The position numbers were made by a program, and so were the translations under genes. Positions 34,469 through 43,197 of a stretch of DNA of 48,235 nt are shown here, piece by piece. The notes below the pieces were generated by a model, which was not told the origin of the DNA, did no database searches, and was given only the letters and a program-made list of their open reading frames with translations. The DNA lies in NCBI GenBank assembly GCA_945900775.1, contig CAMDJP010000019.1:1-48235 (forward strand), written 5' to 3'. Within the stretch, counting starts at the first letter, position 1; each line of letters opens with the position of its first letter. The DNA comes from Akkermansia muciniphila (lineage in GTDB: Bacteria > Verrucomicrobiota > Verrucomicrobiia > Limisphaerales > SIAT01).

Positions 34469-35430
34469 ACGCCCTCATTCCCTCTTTTGATTTCCAGCGC
34501 ATCTTCATCGCGCCGTGGACGTCCGGGTTCGAGACTTTCGGTTGGATTGTCCTGATGGGGTTTCTCGTCACGGCGGCGTGCGGGCTCGTCGGCAATTTCC
34601 TCATCCTGCGCCGGATGTCGCTCGTCGGCGACGCCATCAGCCACAGCGTGCTGCCGGGCTTGGCCGTCGCCTTCATCCTCTCGCAGAGCCGGAGCACGAC
34701 GGCGATGTTCCTCGGCGCGTTAGCCGCGGGCATCGTGACCACGGTACTAATCGAGTTGATTCATCGGAAATCGCGTGTGAAGCAGGACGCCGCGATAGGT
34801 ATCGCCTTCACCAGCCTGTTCGCGCTCGGCGTCATCCTCATCAATCTCTACGCCGGCAAGGGCGGCGTGGACCTCGACCAGGAATGTGTGCTGTACGGCG
34901 AAATCGCCTTCGTACCGCTGGAACCCCCCGTGATGATTGGCGGACAGAGCTTCGGGCCGACGCCCGTGGTGCGGATGGCGCTGGTGGCGGCGGCGACCGC
35001 TCTTCTCATCGCCTTCTTCTACAAGGAACTTCTCGTGAGCTCATTCGACCCGGCTCTCGCCGTCTCCCTCGGTATCAACGCCACCCTCATCCACTACGCC
35101 CTCATGAGCTGGCTCTCGGTGGTGGTGGTGAGTGCCTTTGAATCCGTCGGCGCCATCCTCGTCATCGCCATGCTCATCCTACCCGGTGCCACCGCCACTC
35201 TCCTCTCGCATCGGCTGCCGGTGATGCTTGGGTTGACCCTCCTGCACGCCGCGGTTAGCGCCGTGCTCGGCATGCATCTCGCGCTCTGGCTCGACTGCTC
35301 GCCCGCTGGCGCGATGGTCGTAGCTGGCACGGTTCTCTTCAAGAGCGCGTGGATTTTTAACCCCACCGATGGTCTTCTGCGTCGCTGGTTTTGGACGCGG
35401 CTGGAGAAGCCGGTGATCGAAGCCACCTAG
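34465..35430 (+). CDS. Metal ABC transporter permease (YtgD/MntD type)
   Basis: This is a 321-residue ABC-3 permease with multiple membrane segments and the motif MSLVGDAISHSVLPGLAVAF. It ends in a short cytoplasmic tail with no regulator domain, unlike its upstream paralogue. ATG overlaps the preceding stop (ATGA), so the two permeases are translationally coupled and probably form a heterodimer. It is the last gene of the operon and is followed by an inverted repeat and the convergent phosphofructokinase gene. Confidence 0.93.
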   Translation: MNALIPSFDFQRIFIAPWTSGFETFGWIVLMGFLVTAACGLVGNFLILRRMSLVGDAISHSVLPGLAVAFILSQSRSTTAMFLGALAAGIVTTVLIELIHRKSRVKQDAAIGIAFTSLFALGVILINLYAGKGGVDLDQECVLYGEIAFVPLEPPVMIGGQSFGPTPVVRMALVAAATALLIAFFYKELLVSSFDPALAVSLGINATLIHYALMSWLSVVVVSAFESVGAILVIAMLILPGATATLLSHRLPVMLGLTLLHAAVSAVLGMHLALWLDCSPAGAMVVAGTVLFKSAWIFNPTDGLLRRWFWTRLEKPVIEAT

Positions 35431-35463
35431 GCCGTCCTTTTTTTTAGATCTGCTGGGGACGGC
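35431..35463. terminator. Inverted repeat with T8 between convergent genes; possible terminator
   Basis: GCCGTCC (35431-35437) and GGACGGC (35457-35463) are perfect 7-bp arms. Eight Ts (35438-35445) directly follow the first arm inside the loop rather than after the stem, so this is not a textbook intrinsic terminator. It fills the whole 32-base gap between two converging genes. Confidence 0.35.
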
Positions 35464-36758
35464 TATTTGACAGCTGCACCAGTGCCATTGCCGCGAGGGG
35501 TGAGCTTCTTTTCCACGCGCACCTTCTCGAAGCCGACGTACTTGGGCAGGCCGCCTTCGGTGGGTGGGTTCAGCTCGCCCTCGACGAGCGGGCGGGCGTA
35601 TTCCACGAACTTCTCGTTCGGCAGAAAGCCGTCAGCGCTGATCCAATCGCGCGGGATGAAGTGCTCCACGTTGGCGATATCGCCCAAGGGGCGTAGCCCG
35701 GTGGTCCACTGGTAGGGATGGCTCGAGGTGCGGACGATGGTGGCCATGAAACCGCTCTGGCCGCCGGATGCGGCGCGCACGGCAGTGACGCCAGTGGCGA
35801 AGGACTCCTCGATGTCGGTCTTGCTGGCGTAATGGGCGGCGGCGCGCTGGGCGTAGCCGAGCTTGACGGTGCGGGTCTTGGTGTTGAGTTTGCCCTGCAC
35901 GATTTCGGCAAGACGATCGGCTGCGCCGGAAAGGACGGGGTGACCGAACGCGTCCACGCGGGTCTTGTCCGCGCCAATTTCCTCACCGGCGGCGTTCTTC
36001 AGGCCTTCACCGACGACAACGACGCAGTATTTCAGGCGGCCGACTACCTCCTTCACTCGTGCGAGGAATGCCGATTCATCAAACGGTATCTCGGGCAAAA
36101 GGATGATGTGCGGGGCGTCGTCTTCGGTACGCTTGGCGAGGATAGTGCCGGCGGCGATCCAGCCGGCGCTGCGGCCCATCACCTCGATGATGCAACAAGC
36201 GCCGCCGTCGGTCGCCATCGAGCCGACATCCATGGCGACCTCCATCACGGTGGTCGCATTGTATTTGATGACAGAACCGTAGCCGGGGCAGTGGTCGGTG
36301 TGAGGCAGATCGTTATCAATCGTCTTGGGCACGCCCATCACCCGCATTTCGTAGCCGCGCTTCTGGGCCTCCTCGTGAATCTTGTGGGCGGTGTCCTGAG
36401 AATCGTTGCCGCCGGCGTAAAAGAAGTAGCGGATATTGTGGGCGGCGAAGACCTCGAAGAGACGGTTCATATCGCGCGCTGCGTTCTCGGGCTTCTTCTT
36501 GAAATCAATCTTGTAACGGCAGGTACCAAGGGCGGCGGCGGGTGTGTACTTGAGGCCTTCGATGGTCTTGCGCTTCTCCTCGTTGATATCGATGAGGTCC
36601 TCGTTGAGGATGCCGAGAATGCCGTTGAGGCCGCCGTAGATCTCCTCGATGCACTCGTGGCGGCCGGCCTCGGTGATGACACCGGCGATGCTGGCGTTGA
36701 TGGCGCAGGTGGGGCCGCCCGACTGGGCGACCAACAGGTTACCGACTAGTTCAGACAT
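35463..36758 (-). CDS. pfp: 6-phosphofructokinase, probably pyrophosphate-dependent
   Basis: This 431-residue PFK-A fold protein has QSGGPTCAINASIAG at the phosphate loop, YAGGNDSQDT (GGNDS at 116-120), MGVPKTIDNDLP (PKTIDND at 144-150), EVMGRSAGW, and a final GFEKVRVEKKL. In ATP-PFKs the first motif is GGDGS and the second PGTIDND. Aspartate after GGN and lysine in PKTIDND are the classical markers of PPi-dependent enzymes. It would interconvert fructose-6-phosphate and fructose-1,6-bisphosphate reversibly using PPi. The gene reads alone, 73 bases downstream of the LeuC-like gene in the same direction. Confidence 0.88.
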   Translation of the reverse strand: MSELVGNLLVAQSGGPTCAINASIAGVITEAGRHECIEEIYGGLNGILGILNEDLIDINEEKRKTIEGLKYTPAAALGTCRYKIDFKKKPENAARDMNRLFEVFAAHNIRYFFYAGGNDSQDTAHKIHEEAQKRGYEMRVMGVPKTIDNDLPHTDHCPGYGSVIKYNATTVMEVAMDVGSMATDGGACCIIEVMGRSAGWIAAGTILAKRTEDDAPHIILLPEIPFDESAFLARVKEVVGRLKYCVVVVGEGLKNAAGEEIGADKTRVDAFGHPVLSGAADRLAEIVQGKLNTKTRTVKLGYAQRAAAHYASKTDIEESFATGVTAVRAASGGQSGFMATIVRTSSHPYQWTTGLRPLGDIANVEHFIPRDWISADGFLPNEKFVEYARPLVEGELNPPTEGGLPKYVGFEKVRVEKKLTPRGNGTGAAVK

Positions 36759-36831
36759 AATTCAGTAGTGACGGGTAAAAACGAAGTTGGGTTCGAGTTG
36801 AGAAAACTACGATGCGTCGCACGGCTGAAAC

Positions 36832-38205
36832 TCAGCTCCAGTACTCGCGCGGATCGGTGACTTTGCCGGTGAGAGCGCTGGCGGCGACGGTCGCAGGGCT
36901 GGCGAGGTAAACTTCACTCTCCTTGCTGCCCATGCGGCCGGGAAAATTGCGGTTCGTCGCGCTGATACACTTGAGGCCGCCTTTGTTCATGCGGCCGAAG
37001 GTGTCCACCGGACCGCCGAGACAGGCGGCGCAGCCGGCGTTCTCGGTCATCTGCACGCCGGCATCCACCATGTGCTGCCAGATAGTCTTGTCGCCCCAGT
37101 AGGTGCCCTGAAGATCGCGCACAATCTCCGGGGTGGCCGGCACGCCGAAGGTATCGATGACTACGCGGCGGCCTTTCACGACGCGGGCGAACTCGATGAA
37201 GTCGCTCGTCTTGCCGCCAGTGCAGGAACCGATGTAGGCGCGGTCGAGCTTCATGTGACCCATCTCCTTGGCCTTCTTGCGTTGGCCCGGATCGGGATGG
37301 CAGGCGACGGTCGGCTCGAGCTCGTCGAGGTTCACGACGAGGTCGTAAACGAACTTCTGGTCCTTGTCGGCCTCGACCGGTTCGTAGGTCGTCTGCGTGC
37401 CGTTAAGGCGAGTACGGGTGTCCACGTACTCCTGGGTGCGGGCGTCGAAAGGGAAGATCGCGTTCTTGCCACCGGCCTCGATGGCCATGTTCGCGATGGT
37501 CATGCGGTCGTCCATCGAGAGGCTGACGATACCGGGGCCGTCGAACTGCATCGCACGGTAGGTAGCGCCGTCGAAGCCGATTTCGCCGATGACGTGAAGG
37601 ATGATGTCCTTCGCCATCACGCCCGGCTGGAGCTTGCCTTCGAGGCGGAAACGCATCGTCTCCGGCACCTTGATGAGCAGCTTGCCTGTGCCCATCACGA
37701 AGCCCGCGTCGGTGTTGCCGATGCCGGTGGCAAACTGATTGAACGCGCCGGCCATGCAGGTGTGCGAGTCGGTGCCGAAAAGGATTTCGCCCGGGCGCGT
37801 GTGGCCTTTGGCCGGCAACGCTGTGTGGCAGACGCCCGCGTAGCGCGAGCCGAACTGGCGCTTGAGATTGCCCTTCGCGGCATCGAAGGCCCAGTGCCCG
37901 TTCGGATCGTCGATGACGTCGTAAAAGTAGGGCAGGCTCTGTTCACGGACGAAGTCGCGCAAGATGTCCACGTTGCGGTTCGACTTTGAGTCGGCGGTGA
38001 AGATGTAGTGGTCGGGAATGATGACGACGCGATTCTTGTCCCAGACCTTGGCCGTCTTGCCAAACTCGCGGTGGAAGACGCCGATGGTCCCCGGCCCGCA
38101 CACGTCGTGGGTCATAAGCACATCGGCCTTCACCCAGATGTTATCGCCGGACTCGACATGGGCTTTACCCGCCGCGCGCGCCAGAATTTTCTCCGTCAAC
38201 GTCAT
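36832..38205 (-). CDS. Aconitase-superfamily hydro-lyase, LeuC-like large subunit
   Basis: From ATG 38205 this is 457 residues. The frame extends to 38274, but MTLTEKILARAAG is the usual LeuC start. Fe-S cluster cysteines are visible in IGSCTGGKTSDF and ENAGCAACLGG, with a third expected earlier in the chain (ILFGTDSHTCMAG). The overall pattern is that of 3-isopropylmalate dehydratase/homoaconitase large subunits. The consensus GSCTNGR reads GSCTGGK here, which could affect substrate choice. No leuD small-subunit gene or other leu gene is adjacent, so leucine biosynthesis is only one of several possible roles. Confidence 0.8.
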   Translation of the reverse strand: MTLTEKILARAAGKAHVESGDNIWVKADVLMTHDVCGPGTIGVFHREFGKTAKVWDKNRVVIIPDHYIFTADSKSNRNVDILRDFVREQSLPYFYDVIDDPNGHWAFDAAKGNLKRQFGSRYAGVCHTALPAKGHTRPGEILFGTDSHTCMAGAFNQFATGIGNTDAGFVMGTGKLLIKVPETMRFRLEGKLQPGVMAKDIILHVIGEIGFDGATYRAMQFDGPGIVSLSMDDRMTIANMAIEAGGKNAIFPFDARTQEYVDTRTRLNGTQTTYEPVEADKDQKFVYDLVVNLDELEPTVACHPDPGQRKKAKEMGHMKLDRAYIGSCTGGKTSDFIEFARVVKGRRVVIDTFGVPATPEIVRDLQGTYWGDKTIWQHMVDAGVQMTENAGCAACLGGPVDTFGRMNKGGLKCISATNRNFPGRMGSKESEVYLASPATVAASALTGKVTDPREYWS

Positions 38206-38330
38206 AACAGACGCCCAAAATACACCGGCAGGCGCGCACTGCAAACGAGAAAATGCGCATCGGCTTGCTATCAAACCAGACTTGAATAAACATAGCCAAA
38301 TTGTTATCCGATAGGCTGACCAAACAGGCC

Positions 38331-41300
38331 GTGAATAGATCTATTTGCAACGTCCTTCTCTGCGCGGTGGCACTCGTATTTGTCCCCGGGGCATCGTCAG
38401 CGCCAGCTACGCCTTCACCTGCTTTTAAGTTCACCGGCAAACGGACTGTCGCCTACAACCGCGACATTCGGCCCATCCTCGCCGAGAACTGCTTCGTCTG
38501 CCACGGACCCGACTCAGCCGCGCGCAAGGCCGGTCTGCGTCTCGACCGCTTTGAGGACGCTACGGCGGCGCGCGATGGCGGCGCGGCAATCACCCCGGGC
38601 AAGCCCGAGAAGAGCCTTTTCCTCGCGCGCGTGTTGACTAAAGACCCGGACGACGTGATGCCGCCACCCACGACGAAGAAGCAGCTTAACTCGGCGCAGA
38701 TCGAGTTGCTCAAGCGCTGGGTCGTCGAAGGTGCGCAGTACGAGCCGCATTGGTCGTTCATCCCACCGGCGCGTCCGGTGGTGCCGCCGGTGAAGGACGC
38801 GAAATGGGTTCGCAATCCTGTGGACCAGTTTGTTCTCGCGCGGCTTGAGAAAGAGCGACTGCGCCCTGCTGCATCGGCGGACAAGCACACGTTGTTGCGC
38901 CGCGTGACGTACGATCTCACCGGTCTGCCGCCTACGCCGGCGGAAGCCGATGCGTTTGTGGCCGACACCAGTCCCGATGCCTATGCGAAGGTCGTGGAAC
39001 GTCTGCTCGCCTCGCCGCGGTACGGCGAGCGATGGGGTCGTTACTGGCTTGATATCGCGCGCTATTCCGACACCAAAGGCTATGTGTACGGGCGCGAGGA
39101 GCGTTTCTGGGTCCACGCCCATACGTATCGCGACTGGGTGATCCGCGCGCTCAACGACGATCTGCCTTACGACCGGTTTCTGCTGCTGCAATTGGCCGCT
39201 GATCAAGCCGCGCCTGCCGATTTGAAGGCGCAAGCAGCGATGGGTTTCCTGACGGTGGGCCGCCGATTTCTTGGCGTCACGCACGACATCATTGACGACC
39301 GCATCGACGCCGTCACACGCGGCATGCTGGGGTTGACCGTCACCTGCGCGCGTTGTCACGATCACAAGTACGATCCTATTCCCACGGCCGACTACTACTC
39401 CCTCTATGGGGTTTTCCACAACACGGTGGAAAAACTTGTGAGCCTCGATCCCGCACCCGCGCGCACCGATGTATATGCCGCCTTCGAAAAAGATTACTTG
39501 GCCAAAGCCAAAACATTCGACGACACCTTGGCCACACGCCGCGAAGAAAACAGCGCCCGCGCCCGCGCTCGTGCCGGCGATTACTTGGCCGCGCAGTTAA
39601 ATCTGTCGCGATTTCCCGAGGAAGGTTTTGATCAGATTCTCACCGACAAAGATCTTATTCCCGCCTTCGTGCGGCGTTGGCGCGATCACTTGGTGCAGCG
39701 CGAGCAGACCCGCGATCCAATCTTCGGCCTGTGGCATTACCTGCGTCGCGCACCGCTCGGAGACATCGCACGCGCGACCACCACATATCTTGCCGAGGCC
39801 AATCGCACGGCGTCGGTCAATGCGCTGATTGCCACTGCGTTCAGCACCCCCGCACAAAACTTGGCGGATGCTGCCGCACGGTACGGCCGCGTCTTTGCCG
39901 AGACGGATGCGCAATGGCGCGCCGAACTAGATGCCGCGCGTAAGAAAAGCGGGCCACTCCCCGTCGGTTTGACCGCGCCCGCTGCCGAGGAGATCCGCCG
40001 TTTCTTGTACGACGCCGATTCTCCCAGCGTCGTGCCCGGCACCGGCATCGCCAACAACGAACAGTTCTTTGACACCGGCACTATCGAAGCGTTGTGGAAA
40101 TTGCGGGGCACCGTGGACCGCGTGCTCATTCAAGCGCCTGGCGCCACACCGCACGCGTTGGTGCTTCAGGACGGACCTACCGAACCGCAGCCGCGCATCT
40201 TTGTGCGCGGCAAAGCTGCCAGTCGCGGCGACGAAGTGCCGCGGCAGTTTTTAAGCGTGTTGGCTGGCCCGGATCGCAAACCATTTACCCACGGCAGCGG
40301 TCGGCTGGAATTGGCCCGAGCGATTGCCAACGCCGATAATCCGCTCACCGCGCGTGTTGCGGTGAATCGTATCTGGCGGCACCATTTTGGTGCGGGCTTA
40401 GTGCGCACGCCCAGCGATCTAGGCACGCGCGCCCAATCGCCTAGCCATCCGGAATTGCTGGACTGGCTGACGTGCCAGTTTGTTAGCGAAGGCTGGTCGC
40501 AGAAAAAACTGCACCGGCTCATCCTGCTCAGCGCGACGTATCAGCAGGACAGTGCGGAGACACCCGCCGCGCTCGCGGTGGATGCGGAGAATCGTTTGCT
40601 GACCTATTTCCCGCGCCAACGATTGGACTATGAGGCGCTGCGCGACTCGCTGCTATTCGTCGCGGGCGAGCTGGACGAGCGCCAAGGTGGGCGTCCGGTG
40701 GCGTTGCACACGGAACCTTTCGGCACGCGGCGCTCGGTGTACGGGCTTGTGGATCGCCAGTTCGTGCCGGGCGTGCTGCGCGTGTTTGATTTTGCTAATC
40801 CGGACATGCACTGCCCGCAACGCTCGGCCACCACGGTGCCGCAGCAGTCGCTCTTTCTGCTCAATAGCCCGTTCGTTGTCGCGCGCGCGCGCGCGGTCGC
40901 CGCCAAAGCCGACCGCGATGCGCCCACTGGAGCGGAAAACAAAGTGCGCGCACTCTACCGCGCGGTTTATCAGCGCGAACCCACGCGCGGTCAACTGGGC
41001 GCTGGAATCGAATTTCTGGCCTCACCCGATCTCATCGCATTGCCCGCCAGCAAACCAGTGCCGACAGAATGGCGATATGGTTTCGGGGAATTAAACGCCA
41101 CAACAAGTCGGCTCACGGGATTCACGCCACTGCCACATTTCTCTGGTGAAGCGTGGCAAGGCGGCGCGGGCTGGCCCGATCCAAAACTGGGTTGGGTGCG
41201 CTTGACGCGTAACGGCGGTCATGCTGGCAACGATCTGGCGCACGCCGCCGTGCGACGTTGGGTGGCACCGGCGGATGCGACGGTGTCCATCACCGGCACG

Positions 41301-41654
41301 GTGAAGCACGAACCGCAACTGGGCGACGGCATCCGAGCGTTCATTGTCTCCAGTCGACTCGGCCTGCTGGGGCAATTTCGCCTGCACCATTCGCAAGCCG
41401 ACGCTGCCGTAGCCAAAGTGGAAGTGCGCGCAGGCGACACGCTGGATTTCGTCGTGGATATCGGCGGTACACTCAGCCACGATGAATTCACGTGGACGCC
41501 GGTGATTCAAACTCTCATGCCGCCGACCGCGCGCGTTTGGGATGCGGGCGCGGATTTCGGTGGACCACCCGCAGCGCCGCAACAGTTGCTCAAGCCGCTG
41601 GAGGCGTACGCGCACGTGCTGCTGCTGGCCAATGAATTTGCTTTTGTGGACTGA
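38331..41654 (+). CDS. Second PSCyt1-DUF1549-DUF1553 exported cytochrome c-like protein
   Basis: GTG 38331 gives 1107 residues beginning MNRSICNVLLCAVALVFVPG, a signal peptide. TTG 38301 is also open. A PSCyt1 domain contains CFVCH, then DUF1549 with a second CARCHDHKYDPI, then DUF1553 with RVAVNRIWRHHFGAGLV. It lacks the LamG insert of the copy at 340-3369. Instead it carries an extra C-terminal domain of about 190 residues (GFTPLPHFSGEAWQGG onward) that looks like a beta-sandwich. From about 39430 the codon choice shifts toward GAA/AAA/TTG. The DUF1501 partner starts 3 bases after the stop. Confidence 0.9.
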   Translation: MNRSICNVLLCAVALVFVPGASSAPATPSPAFKFTGKRTVAYNRDIRPILAENCFVCHGPDSAARKAGLRLDRFEDATAARDGGAAITPGKPEKSLFLARVLTKDPDDVMPPPTTKKQLNSAQIELLKRWVVEGAQYEPHWSFIPPARPVVPPVKDAKWVRNPVDQFVLARLEKERLRPAASADKHTLLRRVTYDLTGLPPTPAEADAFVADTSPDAYAKVVERLLASPRYGERWGRYWLDIARYSDTKGYVYGREERFWVHAHTYRDWVIRALNDDLPYDRFLLLQLAADQAAPADLKAQAAMGFLTVGRRFLGVTHDIIDDRIDAVTRGMLGLTVTCARCHDHKYDPIPTADYYSLYGVFHNTVEKLVSLDPAPARTDVYAAFEKDYLAKAKTFDDTLATRREENSARARARAGDYLAAQLNLSRFPEEGFDQILTDKDLIPAFVRRWRDHLVQREQTRDPIFGLWHYLRRAPLGDIARATTTYLAEANRTASVNALIATAFSTPAQNLADAAARYGRVFAETDAQWRAELDAARKKSGPLPVGLTAPAAEEIRRFLYDADSPSVVPGTGIANNEQFFDTGTIEALWKLRGTVDRVLIQAPGATPHALVLQDGPTEPQPRIFVRGKAASRGDEVPRQFLSVLAGPDRKPFTHGSGRLELARAIANADNPLTARVAVNRIWRHHFGAGLVRTPSDLGTRAQSPSHPELLDWLTCQFVSEGWSQKKLHRLILLSATYQQDSAETPAALAVDAENRLLTYFPRQRLDYEALRDSLLFVAGELDERQGGRPVALHTEPFGTRRSVYGLVDRQFVPGVLRVFDFANPDMHCPQRSATTVPQQSLFLLNSPFVVARARAVAAKADRDAPTGAENKVRALYRAVYQREPTRGQLGAGIEFLASPDLIALPASKPVPTEWRYGFGELNATTSRLTGFTPLPHFSGEAWQGGAGWPDPKLGWVRLTRNGGHAGNDLAHAAVRRWVAPADATVSITGTVKHEPQLGDGIRAFIVSSRLGLLGQFRLHHSQADAAVAKVEVRAGDTLDFVVDIGGTLSHDEFTWTPVIQTLMPPTARVWDAGADFGGPPAAPQQLLKPLEAYAHVLLLANEFAFVD
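40880..40895. repeat. Alternating (CG)8 tract inside the DUF1553 coding region
   Basis: Sixteen consecutive alternating C/G bases encode part of VARARAVAAK. Such tracts can adopt Z-DNA and are slippage-prone. Here it is explained by Ala/Arg codons, so no separate function is claimed. Confidence 0.6.
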
Positions 41655-41657
41655 GCG

Positions 41658-43103
41658 ATGAACCCGTACTGGAACCAACCCGACTGTGGCACACCCGCTC
41701 CGCGCCGCGAGTTTTTGACCCGCTGCGGCATGGGGATGGGATGGGTCGGATTGGCAGGGTTGCTGGGTGAATCCGGGCTGGTGGCGACGGCTCGCGCGGC
41801 GCAGGGCGGAAATCCTTTGACACCCAAGATGCCGCACTTTCTGGGGCGGGCCAAGCGGGTCATCCACTTTTTCCTCAACGGCGGCCCATCGCAGGTGGAC
41901 ACGTTTGATCCGAAACCAGCGCTGGCCACGCACGCGGGCAAGCCGCTGCCGTTTGAAAATCTGCGCACCGAACGCAAGACAGGCGCGGCGTTCCCCACGC
42001 CGTTCAAATTCGCGCAGCACGGGTGCAGCGGCCTGCCCATCAGTGACATCTTTCCCAAACTCTCCGCGCACGCCGACGAGTTGGCCGTCATCCGTTCCAT
42101 GTACGCGGAGGTGCCCAACCACGAGCCGTCGCTGATGTTGATGAACTGCGGCGACTCGGTGCAGAGCCGGCCCAGCGTGGGTTCATGGGTGACGTACGGG
42201 CTGGGATCGGACAATCAAAACCTGCCGGGCTTCGTCGTCCTCTGCCCCGGCGGATTTCCCATCCGCGATGCGGACAACTGGACGGCGGGATTTTTGCCGG
42301 GCGCTTATCAAGGCACGATGGTGGACACGCAGCACACCGATCTGGAGCGGTTGGTGGAGAATATCCGCAGCCGGCACACGACGGCGTCGGGTCAGCGGCG
42401 GCAGTTGGAACTGTTGCGCCAGTTGAATGCCGACCATCGGCGCGCACGCGCAACCGATGACCGACTGGAAGCGCGCATCCAATCTTTCGAACTCGCCTAC
42501 CGCATGCAGATGGAGGCATCCGATGCTTTCGACATTGGCAAGGAACCCGCCCACATCCGCGCGCTGTATGGTGAGGGGGTGCATGCGCGGCAGACACTCA
42601 TCGCGCGCCGGCTCATCGAACGCGGCGTGCGTTTCGTTCAGCTTTGGCACGGCGCGGGTCAGCCGTGGGACAACCACGACAATATCGAGGGCAATCACCG
42701 CAAGCTGGCCAACAATCTGGATCAGCCCGTGGCTGCGTTGCTGACCGACCTCAAACAGCGCGGGCTGCTGGACAGCACGCTCATTATCTTTGGTGGTGAG
42801 TTCGGCCGCACGCCGACAGTGGAGCTCACGAACGACGGGAAGTCGAAACTAGGCCGCGATCACAATCACTACGGCTTCAGCGTGTGGTTGGCGGGCGGCG
42901 GTGTCAAAGGCGGGATGGCTTACGGCGCAACGGATGAGTTTGGGTTTAAGGCGGTAGAAAACCCTGTGAGCGTCCACGACCTGCACGCGACCCTCTTGCA
43001 CTTGCTTGGGTTTGACCATGAACGGTTCACCTACCGCTACGCCGGTCGCGATTTCCGGTTGACCGACGTGCACGGGCGCGTGGTGAAGGAAATCATTGCA
43101 TAA
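41658..43103 (+). CDS. Second Tat-exported DUF1501 protein
   Basis: This 481-residue protein has a twin-arginine leader (PRREFL, residues 15-20, then GMGMGWVGLAGLL). DUF1501 hallmarks are HFFLNGGPSQVDTFDPKP, GGEFGRTPTVE, GRDHNHYGFSVW, and the C-terminal GRDFRLTDVHGRVVKEII. It starts 3 bases after the DUF1549/DUF1553 gene and is certainly co-expressed with it. It is clearly diverged from the DUF1501 protein at 3359-4798, and its C-terminal end is the closer match to the remnant at 6526-6612. Confidence 0.9.
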   Translation: MNPYWNQPDCGTPAPRREFLTRCGMGMGWVGLAGLLGESGLVATARAAQGGNPLTPKMPHFLGRAKRVIHFFLNGGPSQVDTFDPKPALATHAGKPLPFENLRTERKTGAAFPTPFKFAQHGCSGLPISDIFPKLSAHADELAVIRSMYAEVPNHEPSLMLMNCGDSVQSRPSVGSWVTYGLGSDNQNLPGFVVLCPGGFPIRDADNWTAGFLPGAYQGTMVDTQHTDLERLVENIRSRHTTASGQRRQLELLRQLNADHRRARATDDRLEARIQSFELAYRMQMEASDAFDIGKEPAHIRALYGEGVHARQTLIARRLIERGVRFVQLWHGAGQPWDNHDNIEGNHRKLANNLDQPVAALLTDLKQRGLLDSTLIIFGGEFGRTPTVELTNDGKSKLGRDHNHYGFSVWLAGGGVKGGMAYGATDEFGFKAVENPVSVHDLHATLLHLLGFDHERFTYRYAGRDFRLTDVHGRVVKEIIA

Positions 43104-43165
43104 GTTTCGATGACACCGATGTCCAACGAAGGCAGCGCCCCAACAGCGCCGTTCTAAATTTACTG

Positions 43166-43195
43166 TGCCGGTCAATGCTGCCGCTCACACCGGCA
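43166..43195. terminator. Possible stem-loop between convergent genes
   Basis: TGCCGGT (43166-43172) and ACCGGCA (43189-43195) are perfect 7-bp inverted arms with a 16-base loop, lying 63 bases after the DUF1501 stop and just before the convergent heme-protein stop. There is no T-tract on either side, so termination by this element alone is doubtful. Confidence 0.3.
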
Positions 43196-43197
43196 AG

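Noticed and set aside
35718-37989. Long plus-strand frames opposite the phosphofructokinase and LeuC-like genes
   Set aside because: The minus-strand products have complete enzyme motifs. The opposite frames are compositional shadows.
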